Of a DNA stretch of 64,000 nt, positions 20,139-28,971 are shown piece by piece. Position 1 is the stretch's first letter. The number at the start of each line of letters is the position of its first letter. Source of the DNA: Aeromonas veronii bv. veronii (lineage in GTDB: Bacteria; Pseudomonadota; Gammaproteobacteria; Enterobacterales; Aeromonadaceae); the NCBI RefSeq assembly GCF_000820225.1, contig NZ_CDDK01000031.1, positions 418,076 through 482,075 on the forward strand, read 5' to 3'. The notes under the pieces are model-generated. The model was not told where the DNA came from. It ran no database searches and was given only the letters and a program-made list of their open reading frames with translations. The position numbers and the translations under genes are program-made.

Positions 20139-20167
20139 AGTCTAAAAAATATCCGAATTTAAAACAA
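20139..20167 (-). promoter_or_regulatory. Putative promoter for the small ORF and DUF1127-like gene
   Basis: On the minus strand TTGTTT (20167-20162), a 17-nt AT-rich spacer and TAGACT (20144-20139). The match is moderate, but it is well placed ahead of the AAGGAG site at 20110-20105. Confidence 0.4.
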
Positions 20168-20233
20168 GCCTCTTGCGACTCCTTTTTAAACGTTTTTACG
20201 GCATTTTATGCTGCCCGAAAGGAACCTGGGGCA

Positions 20234-21598
20234 TCAGATCCCCGAGAGTAGCCGGTACTCTTCCAGCACATAGGTATCCGTCATGCCGCTGACATAATCG
20301 AGCAGCAACCGCACCCGGTAATACCACTCTTGCTCATGCTTACAGGCAAAACGTGGATCCGGGGTGGCGATCGCCAATCGATAGGCCTTGAGGTGGCGGG
20401 CCGAGAGGCGGTGATAGAGGCGGCGCGCAAAGAAAAGCGCCTGACTCCCCTCCCCGGCCAGCAGACGGGCAAACTGTGGCGCTGGCAGCGCCAACAGGCA
20501 GGCATAACTGGTCAGCACCCCGCGCAGCGCCGCATACCCCTCCAGCTCAAGCGCTTCCACCTCGGGGCGCATAAAGACCAGCTCACGGGCCACCCGCTTG
20601 AGGATATCGAGCACCCGCGCCGCCGGCGCCTGGCCATGCAGCAGCGCTTGCGGATAGGAGCCCTGCAAAATGGCCTGATGTTCGCTGACATAGCTCTGCG
20701 CCGCCAACGCCACCAGATCCCGGGTCAGCTGCTGGCGAAAATGGGGGAAAAAGCCCCGACCAGAAGCCAGCGCCTCATCCAGCAACGCAGCCAGATAGTC
20801 GCTCTGGTCAGCGGCCCGCAGCGCCACCAGCAGCTCTGACAGTGTCAGGATCCTCCGATCTACCGCATCTTCCAGATCGGCGATGCAGTAGGAGATGTCA
20901 TCGGCCGCCTCCATGATGTAGACCAGCGGATGACGGCAACCGGGGGCCAATCCCAGACTCTGGCCGAGGGCGCGGTAGAGCGGCTGCTCGCTAAAGAAGA
21001 TGCCCCGCTTGCTGCTCCAGCCATGATGCTGACCATAGCTCACGCCGGGCTGGGGCTGCTGCGGGTATTTGCAGAGCGCCGCCAGTTGTCCGAGCGTCAG
21101 GTTGAGCTCGTGCAGGCTATGCACCAGTCGCAGACTCTGGGCATTACCATCAAACAGTTGCAGGTCCTGACGCAATTCCGCCCACTGGGCCGAGGGGGGC
21201 TGCGCCAGCGCCTGCTGATAGAGGGGATCGAGCATCTCGCCGAGCCACTGGCTCATCACCTGCTCGCCAAAGTGGCCAAACGGCGGGTTGCCCACGTCAT
21301 GAAGCAGGCAGGACATCTCCACCAGATTGATAAAAGACCCTTCACAGACCATCCCGGCAGGCAAGGCGGCCAGAATGCGGCGGCTGATCTGGCGACCGGT
21401 CTCCTGCACCTCCAGCGAGTGGGTGAGGCGGCTGCGCACCGAGGCCTTCACATCGAGCGGAAAGACCTGGGTCTTCTGCTGCAACCGGCGCACCGGCGCG
21501 GCCTGCACGATACGGGCGCGATCCTGCTCGGTCGCCTCCAGCAGCTCCTCATCCCCCCAGGGGTGGATGCGCGCGGGGGTAATCAAACGGCTATACAT
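20234..21598 (-). CDS. dgt: dGTPase-like HD-domain nucleotide triphosphohydrolase
   Basis: HD-superfamily phosphohydrolase of the dGTPase family, which removes triphosphate from deoxynucleoside triphosphates. The metal-binding signatures are visible: RLTHSLEV (first His), LHDVGNPPFGH (HD pair) and EAADDISYCIADLEDAVD (distal Asp). The ATG at 21598 has AAGGAG 7 nt upstream and gives 454 residues. E. coli Dgt is 505, so this is nearer the shorter dGTPase group found in Vibrio-like species. It follows arcB by 51 bp on the same strand, suggesting cotranscription. Exact substrate range is not known from sequence. Confidence 0.85.
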   Translation of the reverse strand: MYSRLITPARIHPWGDEELLEATEQDRARIVQAAPVRRLQQKTQVFPLDVKASVRSRLTHSLEVQETGRQISRRILAALPAGMVCEGSFINLVEMSCLLHDVGNPPFGHFGEQVMSQWLGEMLDPLYQQALAQPPSAQWAELRQDLQLFDGNAQSLRLVHSLHELNLTLGQLAALCKYPQQPQPGVSYGQHHGWSSKRGIFFSEQPLYRALGQSLGLAPGCRHPLVYIMEAADDISYCIADLEDAVDRRILTLSELLVALRAADQSDYLAALLDEALASGRGFFPHFRQQLTRDLVALAAQSYVSEHQAILQGSYPQALLHGQAPAARVLDILKRVARELVFMRPEVEALELEGYAALRGVLTSYACLLALPAPQFARLLAGEGSQALFFARRLYHRLSARHLKAYRLAIATPDPRFACKHEQEWYYRVRLLLDYVSGMTDTYVLEEYRLLSGI

Positions 21599-21649
21599 CA
21601 CGCGGCTCCTTGCCAGCAACTTCCATCAGACTCAAGACAACCTCCAGCC

Positions 21650-23962
21650 TCAAGACAGCAACCAGCGCCGCAGACGGGCGATATCGCCCGGATATTCCCG
21701 GCGCAGCGTCTCAATCCAGTCTTCCACGTTTTCCCACCAGGCGGGATGATCCGGGCTCTGGATCAGCTGTGCCGTCTGCTGCAGCCGACGCAGACCGATG
21801 GAGCCTGCCGCCCCTTTGATCTTGTGGGCCTCTTCCACCACCCCCGCTTGATCCTTGGCAATCATGTTGGAGTCGAGCACTGCCATGTAGTCCGGCATCA
21901 TCTTCTCGAACAGATCGACGCTGGAGAGCAGCACCGGTTTACCCACGGTATCGGCGTAATCGGTGAGGAAGGGGATATCCAGCAGGGCATCCTGATTGCC
22001 CGCATCCGCCTGCTCGTCCGCTTCATCCTCGGCCAGATCGGCAAACAGGTGACCAATCACCTCCCGCACTGCTTTGGAGCCAAGCGGCTTGTTAATGACA
22101 TCCTGCATGCCGTGATCCCGGTAGTACTGGCGATCGCCGGTAGAGTTGGCGGTGAGTGCCACCATGGGTGGCAGGCTGTCGCCATAACGCTCCAGCAGGG
22201 TTTTCGCCACATCGAAGCCGGTCATGTCCGGCAGCTGGATATCGAGCAAAATGAGGTCGAAATCATCCGGGTTGGCCATCGCCAACGCCTGGGTGCCGTC
22301 CCGTGCCACCTGCACCTGATGACCCAGCTTGCCCAGCAGGGCGCAGGCCACCGTCACGTTAAGCTCCACATCCTCCACCAGCAGGATATCGAGGGAGGGC
22401 ATCTCCTCCTCCTTCTCTGGCAACACAGGCTCGGCGCAAGCCACTTCCAATTCGGCAGTGAAGCAGGAACCTTCGCCCGGATCGCTGTCCACATAGAGCC
22501 GGCCGCCCATCGCCTGCACCAGCTGACGGGAGACCGCGAGGCCAATGCCGGTGCCGGTGGCGTGCTTCTTGCCCTGCACCTGATAGTACATGGCGAAGAT
22601 CTTCTCCTGCTGGGCGCGCGGGATGCCGATGCCGGTATCCTCCACCTCGAAGTGCAGGGCCAGCTTGCCCGGCTCATCGGCGGGATGGGAGAGACAACGC
22701 ACGGTGACGCCCCCCTCATCGGTAAACTTGACCGCGTTGCCCACCAGATTCCACAGCACCTGACGCAGGCGGGTGCCATCAGCCATCACAAATTGCGGCA
22801 TGTCACCATCCCGATCGAAATGGAGATAGAGCCCCTTCTGCTCCGCCTGAATGCGCGACAGGGTCTCCAGCTCGTCGAGGAAGGCGGGCAGGTCGAGACG
22901 GGTTGGCGCAATTTCGAGGCGACGGCGATCCAGTTTATCCAAGTCGATGATATCGTTGAAGATATTTCCAAGGGTCACCGCACTCAGGTGAATGGTCTTG
23001 AGCTGCTGACGCTGGCTCGGGTCGAGTGGGGTATCCATCAGCATCCGGCTTAAGCCCACGATGCCGTTGAGCGGAGTACGCAGCTCGTGGCTGATGGTGG
23101 AGATGAAGGTGGTCTTGTCGCGGCTCGCCTTCTCCAGCTTGTCCTGATACTGCTTGCGCTCGGTGATGTCGCGGCCAAAGCCGAGCAGGCCGAGTCGCTT
23201 GCCGAAGCGGTCGAAGAAGGGCACCTTGCGCAGCTCGAAGTAGGCTTTACGGCCATCGGGATACTCCAGCCACTGCTCGTAGGTGAGCGGCTCGTTGCTG
23301 GCAAAGACCTGCTTGTCGGTCTCCACCACCTTGTTGGCGATCTCCTGCTTGTAGACATCGAACGGGGTCAGACCGATCAGCTCGGCCTCCACCTTGCCGG
23401 TCAGCTCCTCCATGGCGCGGTTGCAACCGGAGAACTGCTCATCCTCGTTGCGGTAGTAGACCAGATCGGGGGAGCAGTCGATAAAGGAGCGCAGCAGCGC
23501 GGTTCGCTCCCCCAGATGGAGCTGGGCTTTCTCCCGCTGGAACACCTCGTTCTCGAGATCCTCGATAGCCTGCAGACGCAGGCTCTCGGCCCGGTTGGTC
23601 TCGGCAATCTGGGCGTTGAGGCGGCTGATGTTCTCCTGCAGCTGGGTATTGAGCTCCAGATCCCGCTCGCGCATATCTTGCAGCTTGCGCACCATCCGGC
23701 TCAATCGCTGACGGGAATCCTCCAGCTGATCCACCACGATGGAGAGAAAATAGACCGCCCAGGGGGTCACCAGCAGGCCAAAGAAGACCGAGCGAACGAA
23801 GTCGATCACATCGATATTGCCGCGCAGGAACAGGGTCACCCCCATCTGGATGGCGACCGCCAGCACGATAATGCCCGCCGCCAGGAACATGCTAAAGCGC
23901 ACCAGTCCCAGCTTGGTCATCAGATCGACATAATATTGCGCCCAGGATTTAATCTGTTTCAT
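21650..23962 (-). CDS. arcB: Aerobic respiration control sensor kinase ArcB
   Basis: Tripartite sensor kinase that reads quinone redox state and phosphorylates ArcA. Start MKQIKSWAQYYVDLM gives 770 residues, close to E. coli ArcB. Two TM segments (about 22-42 and 55-77) bracket a very short periplasmic loop. A leucine-zipper-like coiled coil, a PAS domain, HisKA with SHELRTP at His292 (the same number as in E. coli), HATPase (NLVGNAVKF, GTGIGLAVS), REC with LLDIQLPDM (Asp574) and HPt with EEAHKIKGAAG (His713) follow in order. The relay is therefore complete. The redox-sensing cysteines of E. coli ArcB are not evident in the PAS linker: the PAS region shows Cys in IDCSPD and SGCNR only. Confidence 0.95.
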   Translation of the reverse strand: MKQIKSWAQYYVDLMTKLGLVRFSMFLAAGIIVLAVAIQMGVTLFLRGNIDVIDFVRSVFFGLLVTPWAVYFLSIVVDQLEDSRQRLSRMVRKLQDMRERDLELNTQLQENISRLNAQIAETNRAESLRLQAIEDLENEVFQREKAQLHLGERTALLRSFIDCSPDLVYYRNEDEQFSGCNRAMEELTGKVEAELIGLTPFDVYKQEIANKVVETDKQVFASNEPLTYEQWLEYPDGRKAYFELRKVPFFDRFGKRLGLLGFGRDITERKQYQDKLEKASRDKTTFISTISHELRTPLNGIVGLSRMLMDTPLDPSQRQQLKTIHLSAVTLGNIFNDIIDLDKLDRRRLEIAPTRLDLPAFLDELETLSRIQAEQKGLYLHFDRDGDMPQFVMADGTRLRQVLWNLVGNAVKFTDEGGVTVRCLSHPADEPGKLALHFEVEDTGIGIPRAQQEKIFAMYYQVQGKKHATGTGIGLAVSRQLVQAMGGRLYVDSDPGEGSCFTAELEVACAEPVLPEKEEEMPSLDILLVEDVELNVTVACALLGKLGHQVQVARDGTQALAMANPDDFDLILLDIQLPDMTGFDVAKTLLERYGDSLPPMVALTANSTGDRQYYRDHGMQDVINKPLGSKAVREVIGHLFADLAEDEADEQADAGNQDALLDIPFLTDYADTVGKPVLLSSVDLFEKMMPDYMAVLDSNMIAKDQAGVVEEAHKIKGAAGSIGLRRLQQTAQLIQSPDHPAWWENVEDWIETLRREYPGDIARLRRWLLS

Positions 23963-24117
23963 CTTATTGTTTTCCCCCGATATTCGCGGTACAGAATACC
24001 AGCACAACCGAGTGAACTCTTCTTAATCTCGCACAATTAATTAACGATTCGCCGAATGAAATGAGTGGGTTAGGATAATTGGCAATATTGAGTCAGTTGC
24101 CATTAAGGTTTTTTCTT

Positions 24118-24123
24118 TATACT
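24118..24123 (+). promoter_or_regulatory. Putative -10 element of the DUF2860 gene
   Basis: TATACT at 24118-24123, with TTGCCA 15 nt upstream at 24097-24102. Spacing is shorter than optimal, so this is tentative. The ribosome-binding site AGGAG lies just before the ATG at 24169. Confidence 0.3.
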
Positions 24124-24168
24124 CACCGGCCGAAAAAATTCACCACCATTTAATTTAGGAGTTATCCG

Positions 24169-25155
24169 ATGCGCAACACCACCTTGCTGGGCCTGGGCCT
24201 GCTGGTCGCAAATAGTGCTTATGCTGATTTGGGTGAAATTCCCAAGGAGTCTGGCTGGTCCGGTTTCCTGCTTGGCGGGGTCAGTGTCATCAATTACGAA
24301 TCGAATTTTTATAGTGGTGATGATGAAAACCGCCGCCTGAGCGGACTGGGCAGTGCCGAGAGCAGCTCCGCTGTTGCCCCGCTGCTCAACGCCGATATCC
24401 GCTACACCTTTGCCGATACCCGCACCCAGGTCTTCCTCGGTAACCTGATCCAGGATGCCATCCGTTTCGACTTCACCCAGCAGCTCGGTATCCGTCAGGA
24501 GATGAGCGACAAGGGCATTGTAGCTGGCTCCGTGGTCTTTAATGCCATGCCGACCGAGCAGTGGAGCGATCCGTTCGATACAAATCATGATCGCCAGTCG
24601 ACCGATATCAAGTCAAAAGGGGTGCGCTTCGCCTGGGACAGCATCTGGGGTAGCAACTTCAATGGCAGCCTGACCACCCGCAACATCGAGGTGGATGAGG
24701 AGCGCAGCGGCAGCCAGTATGGCGCCGATACTGCAGCCAAACTGGATCGCAACGGCAAGATCCACGCCCTCGACCTCTCCTACAAATGGCAGCTGGCACC
24801 CGGTCAGATGCTGGAGCCAGCCTTTATCTACCGCCAAGCCGATCTGGATGGCAGCGCCCAAAGCTACAAGAGCAACGGCCTGCAGTTGACCTACGGCAAG
24901 CGCGCTTCCCAATGGTCTTTCGTCAGCAACGCCTATCTGGGCCAGACCAAATATGATGAGGCCAACCCGATCTTTGGCCAAAACGCCGACTCCGACGAGT
25001 TTGCCCTGACCGGTACCTTCTTCTGGCACCGCCTGTTCGGTATTGCTCCGCTCTCCGCAACCTTTACCGCTGGCTATGCCAAGTCCGATTCCGACATCAA
25101 CTTCTACGATTCTGAATCCGTGATGTTCAACACCGGCCTGCTCTACAACTTCTAA
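24169..25155 (+). CDS. DUF2860-family outer-membrane beta-barrel protein
   Basis: 328 residues. A signal peptide is likely cleaved after ANSAYA (about residue 20). The mature part alternates polar and aromatic residues as in a beta-barrel and ends LLYNF, with the terminal phenylalanine recognised by the BAM complex. The opening ADLGEIPKESGWSGFLLGG is typical of DUF2860 proteins of Vibrio and Aeromonas, whose function is not known to me. AGGAG precedes the ATG. Monocistronic, divergent from arcB, closed by a hairpin. Confidence 0.75.
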   Translation: MRNTTLLGLGLLVANSAYADLGEIPKESGWSGFLLGGVSVINYESNFYSGDDENRRLSGLGSAESSSAVAPLLNADIRYTFADTRTQVFLGNLIQDAIRFDFTQQLGIRQEMSDKGIVAGSVVFNAMPTEQWSDPFDTNHDRQSTDIKSKGVRFAWDSIWGSNFNGSLTTRNIEVDEERSGSQYGADTAAKLDRNGKIHALDLSYKWQLAPGQMLEPAFIYRQADLDGSAQSYKSNGLQLTYGKRASQWSFVSNAYLGQTKYDEANPIFGQNADSDEFALTGTFFWHRLFGIAPLSATFTAGYAKSDSDINFYDSESVMFNTGLLYNF

Positions 25156-25176
25156 CGACGGTTGTGCGCACCGATA

Positions 25177-25206
25177 CAACAAGGCCACCCGAAGGTGGCC
25201 TTGTTG
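25177..25206. terminator. Hairpin terminator between convergent genes
   Basis: A perfect 13-bp inverted repeat (CAACAAGGCCACC, 4-nt loop CGAA). The T-run is short on both strands, so it probably acts in both directions with moderate strength. Confidence 0.7.
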
Positions 25207-25222
25207 CTATCCGGCGTTTGAC

Positions 25223-25921
25223 TCAAATACCCAGGGAGTCGAGCAGATCGTCGTGATCGTTGGCAACCGGGGCCGCAGCCTGAGCCGGCTTGGCGGCATC
25301 CTGCTTGGCCTGGGCGATCAGCGCATCGGGATCCAGCTCCTCGTGCTCCATCCCCTCATTGTGGATGCGGATGAACTCGGTTTTGTCCATCGCCAGCTCC
25401 AGATAGAAGATGTTGTTGCGGGCGGTGAAGAAGGTGACGCGGCGGGACTCCGGGCTGTCGAGATTGGTATCGACACTCAGCATCACCTGCTTGTTGAGGG
25501 CCAGCATCTTCGGCTGGTTCTGGGTGATGTGGGTCTGCAGATCCCGGCCCACCTTGACGGTAAAGCTGCCGACGATCTGGTTCATCAGCTCGCCCATCAC
25601 GTTGCTCACCTCGTCAGAGGTGTGGGAGATGGCGAGATCCTCCTTGGAGAGTCCCATGCTCAGCATGTAGCTCTCGTACAGCTCCATGGCGGCGGCGGCG
25701 GAGAAGTTGATCACCACCAGACCGGAAAAACCGCCATCGAACAGCACGAAGCAGCCGATATCCGGCTTGAGGCAGGTCTTGCTGATCCGCTGCACCATGC
25801 CAGAAAACCGCACCTGACTCATGGTCGCGGCACTCAAAACGTCCGTCACCGAGTTGCACAGGCTGAGCAGCACATCCTCTGTGGTCAATACGGCATCGTC
25901 ATCGGATCTTGTCACTATCAT
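25223..25921 (-). CDS. CheX-like DUF3334 family protein
   Basis: 232 residues, cytoplasmic. The central part (about 50-190) looks like a CheX/CheC-type chemotaxis phosphatase fold. It includes SHTSDEVSNVMGELMNQIVGSF, where the E...N pair is placed like the catalytic ExxN of CheX, and an AxxxELYES segment. An Ala/Pro/Gln-rich linker leads to a conserved-looking acidic tail ending DDLLDSLGI. I assign DUF3334 from memory of this layout. A role in dephosphorylating CheY-like regulators is inferred only. Single gene. Confidence 0.65.
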   Translation of the reverse strand: MIVTRSDDDAVLTTEDVLLSLCNSVTDVLSAATMSQVRFSGMVQRISKTCLKPDIGCFVLFDGGFSGLVVINFSAAAAMELYESYMLSMGLSKEDLAISHTSDEVSNVMGELMNQIVGSFTVKVGRDLQTHITQNQPKMLALNKQVMLSVDTNLDSPESRRVTFFTARNNIFYLELAMDKTEFIRIHNEGMEHEELDPDALIAQAKQDAAKPAQAAAPVANDHDDLLDSLGI

Positions 25922-26010
25922 GGGACCTTCCTGAACATCGAAAATGGGCTTATCTATACCATAACTCTAACAGATGGCGCGGCCCGGAGACTGAAATAGC
26001 GACACGCCTC

Positions 26011-26457
26011 TCAGTTGACGCCGTTATCAGCAGCCACAGGGGTGAAACCGCTCAGCTTGGCGAGCCGGGCACGCCATATATCGGCCTGCTGCGCCAAAAC
26101 TTGTGGCTCGTAAGGCACGACCGGATGAGCGCCCCAGATGGGGCCTGGCCAGGCGCGATCCGTCGCAAAGCGGGCGACATGGTGAAGGTGGAGTTGCGGC
26201 ACCAGATTGCCCAGCGCGCCGATGTTGATCTTATCCGGGCTGAGGGCCTGTTCCATCAGGTTGGCGACAGCGCAGGACTCCTGCATCAGCTGTTGCTGCT
26301 GCTCCGGCGCCAGATGGTGAATTTCCCGCAGGTTGGCTACTCGCGGTACCAGGATAAGCCATGGATACTGGCAGTCTTTGGCCAGCAAGACACGGCAGAG
26401 GGGCAGATCCCCGAGCCACCGGGTATCTGCCTGCAGGCGTGAATGCAATTCAAACAT
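26011..26457 (-). CDS. HIT-domain protein
   Basis: 148 residues from the ATG at 26457 (MFELHSRLQAD). HIT proteins are nucleotide hydrolases or transferases acting on phosphoanhydrides such as Ap4A. The active-site stretch reads VPQLHLHHVARF, followed by RAWPGPIWG. The first histidine of the HxHxHxx triad is replaced by glutamine, as in a known HIT subgroup. NIGALGNLVPQ and LILVPRV are other family segments. It lies 73 bp downstream of the DUF2057 gene on the same strand and may be cotranscribed. Confidence 0.85.
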   Translation of the reverse strand: MFELHSRLQADTRWLGDLPLCRVLLAKDCQYPWLILVPRVANLREIHHLAPEQQQQLMQESCAVANLMEQALSPDKINIGALGNLVPQLHLHHVARFATDRAWPGPIWGAHPVVPYEPQVLAQQADIWRARLAKLSGFTPVAADNGVN

Positions 26458-26530
26458 GAAAACCTCGTTGAGTATGATGAACAGAGCGCCTGAAAAAGGA
26501 GTGTCCACGTTACTGCAACGGGCAGAAAAC

Positions 26531-27172
26531 TTAAAGCTGTGGCACGGCCCAACCGATAAAGCGCTTGCGCAGGGCCGGGTCTGCCTGGAGGAACAGCTGC
26601 TGCAACTGCCCTTCCAGCTCGCTGGCTGCCACAACGGGTTGCGCCCCACCGGCGAGCGTGGCAGTTGGCTGTGCAGTAACGGCGACGGCCGTCAGCGCCG
26701 CCTTGCCGCCACTGCGGTTGTATTCAGCCAGTTTCCCATTCCAATCCACCCCAAGCAGCATGCCGCTGGTCACCAGCGCATCCTGCTGGATGGCAAGCGC
26801 CCGGCCATTATCTTGCAACGTCACTACCGGGGCTTTGGCATACGCCTGCATCCCCCGCTCGTCTCCCGGCACGCTGGCCACCAACTGCAATCGCTGGTTA
26901 TTCCCCTGATAGCGCAACACCTGCGGCTCGGAGCGTACCTGCCGGTCATTCTCGCTGCTGCTGCGACTGGGGATAATCCCTTCGAAGCGCACCAGCAGTT
27001 GCTGCTCGCCATCTGCCAGGGTGGCATGCTGCTCATCCTGCAAGGTGCCGTTGCTCACCGCGAGGATGCGGAAATTCTCCGGCACCTTCACGTCCACCAT
27101 GGCCTGCACACTGCCAGCCCCCAACACTGCACAGAGCAGCACAAACCCGGTCAACCCTCTATTACTCTTCAT
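26531..27172 (-). CDS. DUF2057 (YccT/CsgI-like) periplasmic protein
   Basis: 213 residues from the ATG at 27172, with AGGAAG 10 nt upstream. A signal peptide ends SVQA (about residue 24). The mature start MVDVKVPENFRILAVSNG and the later HATLADGEQQLLVRFE match the DUF2057/YccT layout. E. coli YccT (CsgI) was reported to inhibit curli assembly; whether this protein does so is unknown. No curli genes are in the window. Confidence 0.7.
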   Translation of the reverse strand: MKSNRGLTGFVLLCAVLGAGSVQAMVDVKVPENFRILAVSNGTLQDEQHATLADGEQQLLVRFEGIIPSRSSSENDRQVRSEPQVLRYQGNNQRLQLVASVPGDERGMQAYAKAPVVTLQDNGRALAIQQDALVTSGMLLGVDWNGKLAEYNRSGGKAALTAVAVTAQPTATLAGGAQPVVAASELEGQLQQLFLQADPALRKRFIGWAVPQL

Positions 27173-27243
27173 TCCCGCAGATCTTCCTGATGCCGATGAT
27201 GGGCGCAGGGTAGCAGCCGAAGATGACAGAAAAATAACGCCGC

Positions 27244-28143
27244 TCAGAGCAGGTAGTGGGGTCGCTCGGCAAACCACTGGGCCAGCACCTGCTTGAACAG
27301 CCGGATCTTGCGCGGCACCCGCCGCTGCTGGGCATGCAGTACATGGAGCTGATGCAGGCCGCTCTGCCACTCGTCGAGCACGGTCACCAGCTCTCCTGCC
27401 GTCAGCTGCGATTCCACCAGCATCAGCGGGCACTTGGCATAGCCCATACCGGCGCGCACCAGTTGCAGCACGGTGCTGTAGTGGTTGGCTCGTACCTTGC
27501 CCTGCACCAGAATGTGGGCCTCTTCCCCCCCACGGATAAAGTGCCACTGCTCCCAGGCCGGATTGTGCCCCTGCAACAGGCAGCTGCGCCCGCTCAGCTC
27601 ATAGGGAGTAGCTGGACGCCCCTCCCGCGCTACAAGCGCGGGGCTCGCCACCACCACATCCTTGAGCCGCCCCAGCGGCAGGGCCACCAGATTGTCCGGC
27701 ACCTCGTTCATGGCGCGCAGGGCGATGTCGTTCTCCCCCTGACTCATGTCGACCATCTGGTTGGTGAAGTTGAGCTCGACTTCAACTCCGGGGCAAAGCG
27801 CGGCAAAGCTGGCCAGCAGCTCGCTCACCATGCGATCGCCGGTGCTGACCGGGCAGGTAAAACGCAGGCGGCCGCCATCCTCTTCGGTCAGCGCCTGAAT
27901 ATCCTGCTCCGCCTGCCGAGCCAGCGCGAAGATCTCCCCCGCCTGCTGGTAGAGGGTCTTGCCCGCCTCGGTCAGACTGAGGCGGCGGGTGGAGCGCTGC
28001 AACAGTTGTGCATTGAGGGAGGACTCCAGCGCGCTAACGTGGCGGCTCAGCATCCCCTTGCTGACCCCCAGCGTATCGGCAGCAGTCGAGAAACTGCCGC
28101 GCAGCACCACCTCATAAAAGCTGGCCAGATGGGCGATATCCAT
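27244..28143 (-). CDS. LysR-family transcriptional regulator
   Basis: A winged helix-turn-helix (residues 1-60, SFSTAADTLGVSKGMLSRHVSALE) with the usual linker helix and a LysR_substrate domain (about 90-290) ending in ERPHYLL. About 300 residues, normal for the family. Two adjacent ATGs (28146, 28143) are possible; 28143 lies 6 nt from GGAG. It is divergent from a short-chain dehydrogenase gene 97 bp away, the classic geometry for direct control of that gene. Confidence 0.9.
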   Translation of the reverse strand: MDIAHLASFYEVVLRGSFSTAADTLGVSKGMLSRHVSALESSLNAQLLQRSTRRLSLTEAGKTLYQQAGEIFALARQAEQDIQALTEEDGGRLRFTCPVSTGDRMVSELLASFAALCPGVEVELNFTNQMVDMSQGENDIALRAMNEVPDNLVALPLGRLKDVVVASPALVAREGRPATPYELSGRSCLLQGHNPAWEQWHFIRGGEEAHILVQGKVRANHYSTVLQLVRAGMGYAKCPLMLVESQLTAGELVTVLDEWQSGLHQLHVLHAQQRRVPRKIRLFKQVLAQWFAERPHYLL

Positions 28144-28240
28144 CATTAGCTCCAATATGGAAACAATGGGTTTATTTTACGCGCTTTTTCGCATTTTCTG
28201 TTGCGCTAGAATCGATACATCCCAACCAGGAGTGATGCAG

Positions 28241-28843
28241 ATGAAAATTGTGATTGTGGGTGCCTCCGGCACCGTCGGCTCCGCGGTCAGTGAACTGCTT
28301 GCCAAAGATCATCAGGTGATCCGGGTCGGCCACAGTCGTGGCGATGCCACGGTCGACATGCGCGATCCCGCCTCCATCAAGGCGCTGTTTGCCCAAGTGG
28401 GCCAGTTTGATGCACTGGTTGTCGCCAGCGGCAGCGTGGCCTTCAACGGACTGACCGAGATGACCGACGAGCAGTGGCAGGTGGGGCTTCAGAGCAAGCT
28501 AATGGGCCAGATCAACCTGACCCGAGCCGCCATTCCCTATCTGACTGACAAGGGTTCCATCACTTTGATCAGCGGTATTCTGAGCGAGGAGCCGATCAAC
28601 TGGGGCGTGAGCGCCAGCACAGTCAACGGCGCCATCGATCACTTTGTGAAAGCGGCCGCCTGCGAGCTACCCCGCGGCCTGCGCATCAACGTGGTGAGCC
28701 CCACCGTGCTGGCGGAGTCGATGGACAAATACGCCGACTTCTTCCCGGGCTTCGTGCCGGTGCCCGCCGCCAAGGTAGCACAGGCTTACAAGAAGTCGGT
28801 GTTGGGCATCCAGACCGGTCAGGTGTTCAGGGTCAACGGCTAA
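28241..28843 (+). CDS. Short-chain dehydrogenase/reductase-like protein
   Basis: 200 residues with an N-terminal Rossmann motif GASGTVGSA (about 8-16) and a central VVASGSVAF. The usual catalytic YxxxK is absent: the corresponding segment reads SASTVNGAIDHFVKAAA, as in a short SDR subgroup I recall with the same change. SGILSEEP and NVVSPTVLAESM are other shared segments. The ATG at 28241 has AGGAGT 7 nt upstream. It is likely regulated by the divergent LysR gene. The substrate is unknown. Confidence 0.8.
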   Translation: MKIVIVGASGTVGSAVSELLAKDHQVIRVGHSRGDATVDMRDPASIKALFAQVGQFDALVVASGSVAFNGLTEMTDEQWQVGLQSKLMGQINLTRAAIPYLTDKGSITLISGILSEEPINWGVSASTVNGAIDHFVKAAACELPRGLRINVVSPTVLAESMDKYADFFPGFVPVPAAKVAQAYKKSVLGIQTGQVFRVNG

Positions 28844-28877
28844 TCGCCGCTCGCTTGCCGCCTGACCAGCAATAAAA

Positions 28878-28905
28878 ACGGGCCCCATAGCGGGGCCCGT
28901 CTGTT
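28878..28905. terminator. Bidirectional terminator
   Basis: ACGGGCCCC and GGGGCCCGT arms with a 5-nt loop. A T-run follows on the minus strand and a T-rich tail on the plus strand, so it serves both the dehydrogenase gene and purC. Confidence 0.88.
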
Positions 28906-28971
28906 TCTCTGCCTCTCTACTTCGCCACCAGCAAACGTTTGTTTCTAGGCAACAAAAAAAGAGAGCAACCC

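Noticed and set aside
20930-23053. Open frame of about 700 codons on the plus strand opposite dgt and arcB
   Set aside because: It mirrors the codon pattern of the GC-rich minus-strand genes, has low-complexity His/Gln/Leu composition, and no initiation signals.
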